A stretch of 42,396 bases of DNA from CAZEFK01 sp964511405 (GCA_964511405.1 CAZEFK010000033.1:1-42396), one strand, 5' to 3'. Shown: positions 16,292 to 24,256, numbered from the stretch's first letter. Made by a program: numbers and translations. The notes: generated by a model from the sequence alone, not told the origin.

Positions 16292-16663
16292 ATGCCTCAG
16301 GCGCCGACGGTCCTAGTCGTCGACGACGACGAGTATGTGCGCGAATACGCAGTCGAGGCTCTGCGGAACGCAGGCTTCGAGGCGGTGGCCGCCGGCAGCG
16401 CCCCGGAGGCGCTGGCGGCGCTGGAGGAGCATGACCAGATCACGCTGTTGTTCACCGACATTGTCATGCCGGGGATCGATGGCTACATGCTCGCCGACAT
16501 GGTGACGACCCGGTGGCCGGGCATCAAGGTCGTCTATGCGACGGGATACGCCGACATCGCGCGATCCCTGCCGGGCATCCGACACGGCCCCATGCTCGAC
16601 AAGCCCTATCGGTCCACCGCCTTGCTGGAAGCCATCGCCACCGTCATGCGGCGGCCGCTGTAA
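16292..16663 (+). CDS. Orphan response regulator, paralogue of the one at 15098
   Basis: 123 residues: acidic triad at 11-13, phospho-acceptor Asp56 in 'LLFTDIVMPGIDGYMLADM', Lys104 in 'MLDKPYRS'. It shares with the receiver at 15098-15466 the 'GIDG-MLADM' block and the 'ARSLPGI-HG-ML-KPYR' block. The two probably arose by duplication around hdeD. A short palindrome TTGCT-CAT-AGCAA lies about 40 bp upstream of the start. GCGGAGG precedes the ATG. Confidence 0.88.
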   Translation: MPQAPTVLVVDDDEYVREYAVEALRNAGFEAVAAGSAPEALAALEEHDQITLLFTDIVMPGIDGYMLADMVTTRWPGIKVVYATGYADIARSLPGIRHGPMLDKPYRSTALLEAIATVMRRPL

Positions 16664-16710
16664 CGCGCAGACGCAGGGGGGCCGAGATGGCTCCCGTCGG
16701 CAACAGCGTC

Positions 16711-16892
16711 CCGAAGCCGTTGCGGCTTCCCCGGCCCCCATTCCCATCTGCTGGGGCATCCCGGCCATCGGCTGGGCGACCGTGTGCATGGGCCTCGGCG
16801 AACTTGCCCCACAGCGGCGCCTGGGCGTCGATGATCTTGAGCTCAGCCTTGAGGAACGCGAGGCGGCCCTCGACGTGGTCCATGCCGCAGTG
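16711..16892 (-). pseudogene. Remnant of a Spy/CpxP-like (LTXXQ) protein
   Basis: In one frame the minus strand encodes 'MDHVEGRLAFLKAELKIID' followed by 'AQAPLWGKFAEA', the conserved core of LTXXQ-motif periplasmic chaperone-like proteins of alphaproteobacteria. A one-base insertion near 16790 then shifts the frame, and the continuation 'HTVAQPMAGMPQQMGMGAG' is found in the neighbouring frame. There is no signal peptide and no proper C-terminus. It is fused at its upstream side to a TetR fragment, so this is a gene scar rather than a working gene. Confidence 0.6.
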
Positions 16893-16993
16893 ACTGCGTC
16901 GTATCCCTTCTTGACGATCAACGAGAGATGCGCCTGCTGCAGCACTGCCCGGGTCCTGGCCGCACGCCGATCCGCCATCGCCGGACGCTCCAT
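16890..16993 (-). pseudogene. Remnant of a TetR-family regulator N-terminus
   Basis: From an ATG at 16993 (or 16978) the minus strand reads 'MADRRAARTRAVLQQAHLSL' and 'IVKKGYDAVTAAW', which matches the first helices of TetR-type DNA-binding domains up to 'KKGYDAVT'. The recognition helix that should follow is missing; instead the sequence passes into the LTXXQ remnant. About 140 bp upstream to the methyltransferase start shows only an imperfect palindrome CGGAC-GTTT-GTCCG. Confidence 0.5.
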
Positions 16994-17134
16994 GCTGTTT
17001 GTGGGCAGCGCGCGGACGTTTGTCCGATTGAGGACAGCCGAGGGCCCCGCGTCCGGCAACAGGGATTGGGACACGCTGTCCAGTATCGTACACCGCGTCC
17101 GCTTCGCATAACCCGTGCCCAGGACGATCGGCCG

Positions 17135-17781
17135 ATGAACTCCGACCACGCCCATGCCGCTGCGCCCGACATCCTGCTGCATTCGCCGCGCGTCTACGAC
17201 CTCCAGGTCTGGCTCGCCACGCGCGGCCGCGAGCGGACCTTCCGGGAGACGATCCTGCGCTCGCCCGCCTCGCGCCCGGCGACGCCATGCTGGATGTCGG
17301 CTGCGGCACGGGAACGCTTGCCATCGCGGCCAAGCGCCATCTGGGATCGACGGGAGAGGTTGTGGGCGTCGATGCCTCGCGGGCGATGATCGCGGGTGCC
17401 CGGCGCAAGGCACGCAAGCTCGGCGTCCAGGTCGGGTTCGAGGAAGGGCATGCCCAGGCCTTGTCGTTCCCGGACGCCCGGTTCGACCTCGTCACCTGCA
17501 CCCTGATGCTGCACCACCTCGCGCGGCCGGCCCGCGAAGCCAGCGTGCGCGAAATCCGACGCGTCCTGAAGCCGGGCGGCCGCGCCCTGCTGGTCGATTT
17601 CGCGACCTCGTCACAACAGCAGGGCGGATTCCTCCACCGGCTGCATCGCCACGGCCGCGTGAGACCGGCGGACATCCTCGACATCGCGACCGGCGCCGGG
17701 CTGATCCAGGCGGAGACCGGGACCTTGCCGCTCCGCGATCTACACTACGTCCTATCCATCGCGCCCGGAGCGGCGTCATGA
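17135..17781 (+). pseudogene. Class I SAM methyltransferase (UbiE-like), frameshifted
   Basis: The N-terminus, from the ATG at 17135 ('ILLHSPRVYDLQVWLATRGR', 'TFRETILR'), and the body, containing the SAM motif 'MLDVGCGTGTLAIAAKRHL', are in different frames. The body then reads 'VVGVDASRAMIAGARRKAR', 'FDLVTCTLMLHHLARPARE' and 'VREIRRVLKPGGRALLVDF'. Restoring one base near 17258-17262 joins them as 'ILR-LARLAPGDAMLDVG', the expected family sequence. Hence a single-base deletion (or a base-calling error) splits the gene. The body alone would lack the N-terminal helices. Its stop overlaps the next start (ATGA at 17778). Confidence 0.75.
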
Positions 17782-18050
17782 GACGCCCAAAGCGCTGGAC
17801 CGGCGGTTTCCTGGTGGCGGTCATGGCGGCGGCGATCGCTGCCCATGTCTTCGCCCTGGGCGCCGCGGGCTCGTACTTCGCTGTCTCGGCTCCCGTGGTC
17901 GTCGGCGTGGTCGTGCTGGCCAAAGTGGCGCATTTGGGCCTGCTCGGTCCGTTCAGCGCCTGGCTTCGGCGCCTGGCTTCGGCGCCTGTTCCATGGCGAA
18001 CCTGCCGAGTAGCACACCGAGGTGGTGTGGACTGTCACCAAAATTACTGA
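17778..18050 (+). CDS. Small two-span membrane protein with altered C-terminus
   Basis: 90 residues, ATG overlapping the methyltransferase stop. Two hydrophobic segments: 'GGFLVAVMAAAIAAHVFALG' and 'VSAPVVVGVVVLAKVAHLGL'. At 17956-17988 a 13-bp unit (GCGCCTGGCTTCG) occurs twice and then partially a third time. With one copy removed the protein would end 'AWLRRLFHGEPAE' at a TAG (18010-18012); as it stands the frame is shifted and the last 20 or so residues are unrelated. Family not recognised; likely operon partner of the methyltransferase. Confidence 0.5.
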   Translation: MRRPKRWTGGFLVAVMAAAIAAHVFALGAAGSYFAVSAPVVVGVVVLAKVAHLGLLGPFSAWLRRLASAPVPWRTCRVAHRGGVDCHQNY

Positions 18051-18085
18051 CTCGGCTGGCGCTCGGATGACCCGGACTTATCCAG

Positions 18086-18358
18086 TCAACCCGTCCGGCG
18101 TCGCGCCGCCGCCGTCGCCTTCACCAAGATGGCGTTGAGCCGAGTTTGCCAACCCGGGCCCGTGGCGCGCCAGTATGCCACCAGGTCGGCATCGAGACTA
18201 AGCGTCACCTGGGTCTTGGTGCCGCTGCCCGCCGGCCGGCCGCCGCGCTTACGCACGGGAGGCTCGGCGTTCGTGAAGAACTCCGGCCCGAGCTCGGGCA
18301 CGTCGCCATCTTCCCATTCCCGGTCGGTCTGGTGGTCAAGATTCCATGGCTTGCTCAT
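18086..18358 (-). CDS. brnA: BrnA-type antitoxin
   Basis: 90 residues. The N-terminus is acidic and flexible ('DREWEDGDVPELGPEFF'), and the C-terminal half is a ribbon-helix-helix type DNA-binding domain, 'GSGTKTQVTLSLDADLVAYW', then 'GPGWQTRLNAIL'. BrnA neutralises BrnT and represses the operon. The start at 18358 lies 23 nt inside the end of the upstream toxin gene, so translation is coupled. Upstream ATG alternatives would reach further into brnT. Confidence 0.85.
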   Translation of the reverse strand: MSKPWNLDHQTDREWEDGDVPELGPEFFTNAEPPVRKRGGRPAGSGTKTQVTLSLDADLVAYWRATGPGWQTRLNAILVKATAAARRRTG

Positions 18359-18605
18359 ACAACCTCCGCTTGCTCTGGTTGGCTGGACGCAGGCTGATCG
18401 CGCGAATCTCACCGTCACGCTCGACGTAGGCCAACACGTACAGGCTCAGGCCGATCGGTCCAATCGCCGCCTTGCGTCGCTCACCGAACCGGACCGTGTC
18501 GCGGACGAACGCAGCGTCCATGACGAACTCCGACGCGTCCGACAGCGGAATGCCGTGCTTGGCGATGTTGATCAGGTTCTTGGCCGGGTCGAACACGATC
18601 TTCAC
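18336..18605 (-). CDS. brnT: BrnT-type toxin (RNase)
   Basis: 89 residues from a GTG at 18605, giving the usual BrnT beginning 'VKIVFDPAKNLINIAKHGI'. The body has 'FGERRKAAIGPIGLSLYVLA', 'VERDGEIRAISLRPANQSKR' and a final 'RRLYEQAMES', all typical of this RelE-fold ribonuclease. The toxin precedes the antitoxin, as in Brucella brnTA. A longer reading from an ATG at 18635 is rejected because that codon lies upstream of the predicted -10 box. The region before the gene is AT-rich, unlike the rest of the window. Confidence 0.85.
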   Translation of the reverse strand: MKIVFDPAKNLINIAKHGIPLSDASEFVMDAAFVRDTVRFGERRKAAIGPIGLSLYVLAYVERDGEIRAISLRPANQSKRRLYEQAMES

Positions 18606-18609
18606 GAGC

Positions 18610-18663
18610 GTTTTTATACCTATAAAAATACCCAACGCAAGAGTTTTCTATAGGTATAAAAAC
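18610..18663 (-). promoter_or_regulatory. brnTA promoter with 15-bp inverted repeat operator
   Basis: A perfect inverted repeat, GTTTTTATACCTATA (18610-18624) and TATAGGTATAAAAAC (18649-18663), has a 24-bp spacer. Reading leftward, -35 TTGCGT (18640-18635), a 16-bp spacer and -10 TATAAA (18618-18613) overlap the proximal arm. Only 7 nt separate the -10 from the GTG of brnT, so a leaderless transcript is predicted. The repeat is the obvious site for autorepression by BrnA. Confidence 0.6.
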
Positions 18664-18749
18664 ACCGCCGCGACGGCTGTGCCGTGCGGCCCGCAGTGGG
18701 CCACGCCAGCCCGCAAATGACCATGGACGGCGCCGCAAACGAAGCGCGA

Positions 18750-18782
18750 AACCGTTGTGCCCGGGAACGGTTCGGAACCGTT
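18750..18782. repeat. Three alternating 7-bp arms that can form alternative hairpins
   Basis: AACCGTT (18750-18756), AACGGTT (18766-18772) and AACCGTT (18776-18782): the middle arm can pair with either flank (loops of 9 and 3 nt). It lies between the tRNA 3' end and brnT, in a stretch of about 200 bp without genes. There is no T-run, so a terminator is not clear. Confidence 0.3.
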
Positions 18783-18871
18783 TGTAAACGCCAGAGTCTG
18801 CCAGGAAACAGCCGACGGGCCCGGCTCAGTGTCCGGGCACACGCCCAAGCCGCTGCTCCCGTTGGGAAATA

Positions 18872-18948
<77 letters not shown>

Positions 18949-18968
18949 TGGGCCGCTCCGAGGCGACG

Positions 18969-18998
18969 CATTTAGGCGAGCCACCCCGCGGCTGTCAA
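18969..18998 (-). promoter_or_regulatory. Promoter of the tRNA-CAT gene
   Basis: On the minus strand, TTGACA (18998-18993), an 18-bp spacer, and TAAATG (18974-18969): a consensus -35 with a fair -10, 20 bp before the tRNA 5' end at 18948. The -35 box overlaps the stop codon of mnmA (18995-18997), so the tRNA can be transcribed separately from mnmA. Confidence 0.55.
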
Positions 18999-20125
18999 GC
19001 GACCGCGCACGGCGTCGCGGCCAGGGTGGCCGCCTGGATCCAGCCGCCCCCCAGCACGCGGTCGCCGTCATAGATCACGCAGGCCTGGCCCGGCGCCACG
19101 CCGTCCTGCGGCTGGTCCAGCTCGACCATGAGGCCGCCCTCCGCGGCCGCGCCCAGGCGCGCCGCGACCGCCGGCTGCGCCGAGCGCAGCTTGACCATGA
19201 CCGGCCGGCCCGCCGCCGGCGGCGCCGCATCCAGCCAATTGAGCTGGCGCAGCCGCACCCGGTCGCGGCCCAGCGCGGCGCGCGGCCCGACCACCACGCG
19301 CCGAGCGGCGGCGTCCAGGCGGACGACATAGAGCGGCTCGGCCCCGGAGACGCCCAGGCCGCGCCGCTGGCCGACCGTGAAGCCGGCGATACCGTCATGC
19401 CGGCCGAGCACGCGGCCGTCGACATGCACGATCTCGCCCGGCGCGTGGGCGTCGGGGCGCAGGCGGGCAACGACCTCGGTGTAGCGGCCGCCGGGCACGA
19501 AGCAAATGTCCTGGCTATCAGGCTTGTCGGCCAGCGCCAGGCCGAACCGGCGCGCCGCCTGACGGACCTCGGCCTTGGGCAGGCTGCCCAGCGGAAAGCG
19601 CAGGAACGCCAGCTGCTCGGGCGTGGTCGCGAACAGGAAATAGGACTGGTCGCGGGCCGCGTCCGCCGCCCGGTGCAGCTCCGGCCCCGCCGCACCCGGC
19701 ATGCGGCGGGCATAATGGCCGGTGGCCAGGGCATCGGCGCCCAGGTCCCGGGCCACCTGCAGCAGGTCGCGGAACTTGACGGTCTGGTTGCAGGCGACGC
19801 AGGGAATCGGCGTCTCGCCGCGCACATAGCTGTCGGCGAAGGCGTCGATCACGCCGGCGCGGAAGCGCGCTTCGAAATCCAGCACATAGTGGGGAATGCC
19901 CAGGCGATCGGCGGCGTCGCGGGCATCGGCGACGTCCTGGCCGGCACAGCAGCTGCCCGGCCGGCCGCGCGCCGCACCTTGGTCGTAGAGCTGCAGGGTG
20001 ACGCCCACCACCTCGAATCCGGCCTCGACCATCAGCGCGGCCGTCACGGCGCTGTCGACCCCGCCCGACATGGCGACGACCACGCGCGTCGCCGCGACAG
20101 GCTTATCGATGCCCAAGCTGTTCAT
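18995..20125 (-). CDS. mnmA: tRNA-specific 2-thiouridylase
   Basis: 376 residues, the usual length. MnmA puts sulfur on U34 of tRNA Lys, Glu and Gln with ATP and a persulfide donor. The PP-loop 'VVVAMSGGVDSAVTAALMVE' has SGGVDS at 20-25. The catalytic cysteine is in 'PCVACNQTVKFRDLL' (Cys112) and its partner is Cys208 in 'DSQDICFVPGGRYTEVV'. 'ALATGHYARR' and 'FTVGQRRGLGVSGAEPLYVV' are also family blocks. Sulfur is expected to come from a cysteine desulfurase such as those encoded at 25.7-28.2 kb. It is divergent from the TPR gene, with only 11 bp between the two annotated starts. Confidence 0.96.
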   Translation of the reverse strand: MNSLGIDKPVAATRVVVAMSGGVDSAVTAALMVEAGFEVVGVTLQLYDQGAARGRPGSCCAGQDVADARDAADRLGIPHYVLDFEARFRAGVIDAFADSYVRGETPIPCVACNQTVKFRDLLQVARDLGADALATGHYARRMPGAAGPELHRAADAARDQSYFLFATTPEQLAFLRFPLGSLPKAEVRQAARRFGLALADKPDSQDICFVPGGRYTEVVARLRPDAHAPGEIVHVDGRVLGRHDGIAGFTVGQRRGLGVSGAEPLYVVRLDAAARRVVVGPRAALGRDRVRLRQLNWLDAAPPAAGRPVMVKLRSAQPAVAARLGAAAEGGLMVELDQPQDGVAPGQACVIYDGDRVLGGGWIQAATLAATPCAVA

Positions 20126-20136
20126 GGCGCGGGACT

Positions 20137-21798
20137 ATGCCGCATCGGGCCCCGCCGCGAAACGCGGCAATCGACCCCAAGGCCGCGGCCATGGTACCTC
20201 CGCGTGCCGTGACAGCCATTGCGTCCCTGGACGGCGCCTTCGCCGATGCCGTCGCCCTGCATGGTCAAGGCCGCCTGGCCGACGCCGAGCGGGCCTATCG
20301 CGCGATCCTGGCGGCAGCACCCGCCTATGCCCCGGCGCTGCGGAACCTCGGCGTGCTGGCCATGCAGGCGGGGCAGCCCGACGCCGCCCTGGCGCTGCTG
20401 GGCCAGGCGCTGGCGGCCGCGCCGAACAGTCCCGAGACGCTGTACAATCTGGGCTACGTGCTGATGGCAGTCGGCCGCGCCGCGGAGGCCGAGCTCAGGC
20501 TGCGCCAGGCCCTCGCCGCGGCGCCCGGCTATGTCGACGCGCTGGCCAACCTGGGCAGCCTGCTCACCACCCAGGACCGGCTGGACGAGGCCGAGCCGCT
20601 GCTGCGCCAGGCGATCCGGCTCGGACCGTGGCATGTCGGGGCGCTGAACAATCTGGGGGCGCTGCTGGCGCGCCGGGGCCGGCATGACGACGCCGCCGCT
20701 TGCTTCCAGGCTGCCTGTGCCGCCGATCCGGCCCTGCCGCTCAGCCGCATCAACCTCGGGACGGCGCTGCTTCAGGGTGGCCGCATCGAGGCCGCGATCG
20801 CGGCGCTGCAGGCGGGACTGGCCGGCGATCCCAGCCATGTCGAAGGCCGCTTCAACCTGGCCTGGGCCCTGCTCTTGGCCGGCCGCTTCGCCGAGGGCTG
20901 GGCCGCCTACGAGGCGCGCTGGCAGCGACCGGAACTGGCGCCCTTGCTCGCCCGCTTCGCCTGCCCGGCCTGGGACGGCCGCGAGCCCGCGGGCAAGACG
21001 CTGCTGCTGCATGGCGAGCAAGGGTTTGGCGACGCCATCCAGTTCATCCGCTATGCCGCGCTGCTGGCCGAACGCGGCGCCCGCGTGCTGTTCCTGGCCG
21101 ACGGCCCGCGCGCGCGCCTGGCGCGGCTGTTCCGGACCGCCCCCGGGCTGGCCGGCTGCGTCGACAGCATCGAGGCCGCCGGACCGGTCGATAGCCATGC
21201 CCCGCTGATGCGTCTGCCGCGCCTGCTCGGCACCGGCGACGGTAGCATCCCCGCAGCCATCCCCTATCTTCGGGCCGAGCCGGCCAAAGTGGCGGAATGG
21301 CGCGACCGGCTGCCGCCGGGCTACCGCGTGGGCGTGGTGTGGCAGGCCTCCCAGGACAACGCCCACGGCCGGCGCCGCTCGCTGCCCCTGGCCGCTTTGG
21401 CGCCGCTGGCGGCGCTGCCCGGGGTGCGGCTGGTCAGCCTGCAGCACGCCGCGTCCGAAGCCGACCGGGCGGCCCTGGCGACGCTCGGCATCCTGCCCGT
21501 GGGCGAGGCGCTGGACCGGGGCGACGACGGCTTCGTCGACACTGCGGCCGTGCTGGACAACCTTGATCTGGTGATCGGCTGCGACACCGCGGTGCCGCAT
21601 CTGGCCGGTGCGCTCGGCCGCCCGGTGTGGCTGCTGCTGGAGCCGGTGCCCGACTGGCGCTGGCGCCTCGACACGGACGGCAGCGCCTGGTACCCGACGA
21701 TGCGGCTCTATCGCGCCGGCACCGATCGCAACTGGGCGCCGGTCATCGCCCAGGTTGCCGTCGACCTTCAGGCTCTTTCGTCGAGCCAGGCCATCTGA
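20137..21798 (+). CDS. TPR protein with glycosyltransferase-like C-terminal domain
   Basis: Up to 553 residues. Residues about 35-250 contain around six tetratricopeptide repeats ('ADAERAYRAILAAAPAYAPA', 'ETLYNLGYVLMAVGRAAEAE', 'DALANLGSLLTTQDRLDEAE' and so on). From about 260 on is a domain seen in many Rhodospirillales TPR proteins, related to GT-B/heptosyltransferase folds: 'LLLHGEQGFGDAIQFIRYAA', 'GVVWQASQDNAHGRRRSLPL', 'LVIGCDTAVPHLAGALGRPV' and 'DWRWRLDT'. Substrate unknown. An ATG at 20191 may be the true start, leaving room for the divergent mnmA promoter. The 3' end overlaps iscX by 31 bp. Confidence 0.82.
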   Translation: MPHRAPPRNAAIDPKAAAMVPPRAVTAIASLDGAFADAVALHGQGRLADAERAYRAILAAAPAYAPALRNLGVLAMQAGQPDAALALLGQALAAAPNSPETLYNLGYVLMAVGRAAEAELRLRQALAAAPGYVDALANLGSLLTTQDRLDEAEPLLRQAIRLGPWHVGALNNLGALLARRGRHDDAAACFQAACAADPALPLSRINLGTALLQGGRIEAAIAALQAGLAGDPSHVEGRFNLAWALLLAGRFAEGWAAYEARWQRPELAPLLARFACPAWDGREPAGKTLLLHGEQGFGDAIQFIRYAALLAERGARVLFLADGPRARLARLFRTAPGLAGCVDSIEAAGPVDSHAPLMRLPRLLGTGDGSIPAAIPYLRAEPAKVAEWRDRLPPGYRVGVVWQASQDNAHGRRRSLPLAALAPLAALPGVRLVSLQHAASEADRAALATLGILPVGEALDRGDDGFVDTAAVLDNLDLVIGCDTAVPHLAGALGRPVWLLLEPVPDWRWRLDTDGSAWYPTMRLYRAGTDRNWAPVIAQVAVDLQALSSSQAI

Positions 21799-21968
21799 AT
21801 CGCTTCCAGGATCTTCTCGTTCGACCGGTTGGGATCGTCCGCGAACTCCGGCAGCTCGCGGACCCAGCGGTGCAGGTCGGTGAAGCGCAAATTCACCACG
21901 TCGGCCTCGGGATGCGCCTCCTCGAGGGCGATGGCGATGTCGGCGACATCGGTCCAGCGCAGGCCCAT
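21768..21968 (-). CDS. iscX: Fe-S assembly protein IscX
   Basis: 66 residues, exactly the usual size. 'WTDVADIAIALEEAHPEADV', 'LRFTDLHRWVRELPEF' and 'NEKILEAIQMAWLDE' are the family signature. IscX is a small acidic protein that binds IscS and modulates cluster assembly, possibly as an iron-dependent regulator. It follows fdx by 2 bp and ends the isc operon. Its last codons overlap the convergent TPR gene. Confidence 0.95.
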   Translation of the reverse strand: MGLRWTDVADIAIALEEAHPEADVVNLRFTDLHRWVRELPEFADDPNRSNEKILEAIQMAWLDERA

Positions 21969-21970
21969 GG

Positions 21971-22306
21971 CTACTTGTCGACCATCATGTTGCGGGTGGC
22001 CGCCGGCAGGCTGACGGTCAGGCCGTCCAGCTCCTCGGTCATGATGATCTGGCAGCCCAGACGCGAGGTGTGGGTCAGGCCGAACGCCAGGTCCAGCATG
22101 TCCTCCTCGTCCTCGGTCGGCTCGGCCAAGCGGTCGAAATCCTCCGATTCGACGATGACATGGCAGGTCGAGCAGGCGAGCGAGCCTTCGCACGCCCCTT
22201 CCAGGTCGATCTTGTTGCGATGGGCGATCTCCAGCACCGACAAGCCGACGGGTGCGTCGACCTCATGGCGGCGACCCTCGCGGTCGATAAACGTCATCTT
22301 GGGCAT
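21971..22306 (-). CDS. fdx: Isc-type [2Fe-2S] ferredoxin
   Basis: 111 residues. Cluster ligands are Cys39, Cys45, Cys48 ('EGACEGSLACSTCHVIV') and Cys85 ('SRLGCQIIM'). It supplies electrons during cluster assembly on IscU. The ATG at 22306 is preceded by GGAGG at 6-nt spacing. It follows hscA by 60 bp and precedes iscX by 2 bp. Confidence 0.95.
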   Translation of the reverse strand: MPKMTFIDREGRRHEVDAPVGLSVLEIAHRNKIDLEGACEGSLACSTCHVIVESEDFDRLAEPTEDEEDMLDLAFGLTHTSRLGCQIIMTEELDGLTVSLPAATRNMMVDK

Positions 22307-22366
22307 CCGCCCCCTCCGCACGAATCCGAAACCTCGCCGCCCTGCCGGCGCGCGAGGATAGTGTCC

Positions 22367-24256
22367 CTAGTCCAGGTCCCGCTCGAGCTGATCGAGCCGG
22401 CGCCCCGCCAGCGCGCCGGCGAACGCCCGGTCGAGCCGGCGCTGCGCGAACGGCAGCGTCGTCGCCTCGAGATCCTCGACGGCGTGGGTGATCGCGTCGC
22501 GGTCGCTGCCGTCGATCACGGCCTCGACCCGCGCCGCCGCTGCATCGATAGCGGCTCGCTCGCCGTCGATCAACAATTCGGCATCGGCCTTGAGCGCCGC
22601 CTGCAGCGCGTGCAGGACCCGCCGCGCCTCGACCCGGGCCTCCAGCAGCAGCCGCCGCTCCATGTCGGCCTGGGCGTTCTCCAGGCTGTCGCGCAGCATC
22701 GTGGCCATGTCGTCCTCGGTCAGGCCGTAGGACGGCTTGACCTCGACCGATTGGTGGACCCCGGTGGTGGCCTCGCTGGCCGAGACCGTCAGCAGGCCGT
22801 CGGCGTCGACCGCGAAGGTCACGCGAATCCGCGCCGCCCCCGCCACCATCGGCGGAATGCCGGCGAGCGCGAAGCGCGCCAGGCTGCGGCAGGCGTCGAC
22901 GGTCTCGCGCTCGCCTTGGACGACATGGATGGCCATGGCCGCCTGACCGTCGACATAGGTGGTGAAGTCCTGGGCCTTGGCCACCGGGATCGGCGTGTTG
23001 CGGTCGATCACCTTCTCGACGATGCCGCCCACGGTCTCGATGCCCAGCGACAAGGGCAGCACGTCCAGCAGCAGCGTGTCGGAGCCCACGGTCAGGGCCT
23101 CGGCCTGCAGCGCCGCCCCCAGCGCCACCACCTCGTCGGGATCGATGTCGGCCAAGGGCGGCTTGCCGAACAGCCGGGCCACCCGCTCGCGCACCAGCGG
23201 CACCCGGGTCGAGCCGCCGACCAGCACCACACCCTGGACCTGACCGGGCTCGAGCCCGGCATCGGCCAGCACCTCGGCGGCGATCGCGATGGTGCGGTCG
23301 ACCAGCGGGCCGATCAGCCGGTCGAGGGTGGCGCGGTCGAGCGCCTGGGTGGAGGCATGGCCGCCGGCCTCGAGCCGCCAGACGCCCTGGTCCTGGGTCG
23401 ACAGGCATTCCTTGGCCAGCCGCGCGGTCGCCAGCACCTGCTTGACCGTGCCGCGGCCGAGCGGCTCGGACGACACGCCGCCCAGATGCAGCGCCAGCAG
23501 GTGTTCGGCGATCGCATGGTCGAAATCGTCGCCGCCCAGCGCCGCGTCGCCGCCGGTGGCCAGCACCTGGAACACGCCCTTCTCCAGACGCAGGATCGAG
23601 ACATCGAAGGTGCCGCCGCCCAGGTCGTAGACCGCGTACAGCCCCTCGGCGCCGCGGTCGAGGCCGTAGGCCAGGGCGGCCGCGGTCGGCTCGTTGACCA
23701 GCCGCAGCACCTCCAACCCGGCCAGGCGCGCCGCATCGCGCGTCGCCGTGCGGGCGGCGTCGTCGAAATAGGCCGGCACCGTCACCACGGCGCGGGCCAC
23801 GCCCTGGCCCAGCGCGATCTCGGCGCGCAGCTTGATGGCGCGCAGGATGTCGGCCGAGACCTCGACCGGGGTCAGGCTGCGGCCGGCGACCTTCAGGCGC
23901 ACCATGCCGCCGGCCTCGGGCCGGTCGAGCTCGTAGGGCAGGCTGCCGCCCAGCGCCTTGACGTCCTCGGGACCGCGGCCCATCAGGCGCTTGATCGAGC
24001 TGACCACGCGCTCGGGCTCGTCCAGCAGGATCCGGCGCGCCATGTCGCCGACCACCGGCTCGTCGTCGCCGTCCAGATAGGCGACGACCGATGGCACCAG
24101 GGCGGCGCCGGCCGCGTCGGTCAGGGCCTGCGGCTTGCCCTCGCGGGCGACCGCCACGACCGAGTTGGTGGTGCCCAGGTCGATGCCGACCGCGAGGCCG
24201 CGCTCGCCGTCATGGGGCAGCGGCGTCTCGCCGGGTTCGTGCAGTTGCAGCAGCAT
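22367..24256 (-). CDS. hscA: Fe-S cluster chaperone, Hsp70 type
   Basis: 629 residues. The ATPase domain shows 'GLAVGIDLGTTNSVVAVARE', 'VTVPAYFDDAARTATRDAA', 'LRLVNEPTAAALAYGLDRG', 'YDLGGGTFDVSILRLE' and 'VVLVGGSTRVPLVRERV'. The substrate-binding part follows ('LLDVLPLSLGIETVGGIVEK'), shorter than in DnaK, as usual for HscA. It recognises the LPPVK motif of IscU with HscB as co-chaperone. Its ATG overlaps the hscB stop (TGATG), so the two are coupled. Confidence 0.96.
   Translation of the reverse strand: MLLQLHEPGETPLPHDGERGLAVGIDLGTTNSVVAVAREGKPQALTDAAGAALVPSVVAYLDGDDEPVVGDMARRILLDEPERVVSSIKRLMGRGPEDVKALGGSLPYELDRPEAGGMVRLKVAGRSLTPVEVSADILRAIKLRAEIALGQGVARAVVTVPAYFDDAARTATRDAARLAGLEVLRLVNEPTAAALAYGLDRGAEGLYAVYDLGGGTFDVSILRLEKGVFQVLATGGDAALGGDDFDHAIAEHLLALHLGGVSSEPLGRGTVKQVLATARLAKECLSTQDQGVWRLEAGGHASTQALDRATLDRLIGPLVDRTIAIAAEVLADAGLEPGQVQGVVLVGGSTRVPLVRERVARLFGKPPLADIDPDEVVALGAALQAEALTVGSDTLLLDVLPLSLGIETVGGIVEKVIDRNTPIPVAKAQDFTTYVDGQAAMAIHVVQGERETVDACRSLARFALAGIPPMVAGAARIRVTFAVDADGLLTVSASEATTGVHQSVEVKPSYGLTEDDMATMLRDSLENAQADMERRLLLEARVEARRVLHALQAALKADAELLIDGERAAIDAAAARVEAVIDGSDRDAITHAVEDLEATTLPFAQRRLDRAFAGALAGRRLDQLERDLD

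Noticed and set aside
16644..17684. A 346-codon leftward frame spanning the methyltransferase and the receiver's 3' end
   Set aside because: Only its last part (LTXXQ-like) is protein-like; the rest is antisense to the methyltransferase. Annotated as a remnant instead.
18606..18635. BrnT start at the ATG at 18635
   Set aside because: The codon lies upstream of the predicted -10 box, and BrnT proteins begin at 'VKIVFDP'; the GTG at 18605 fits both.
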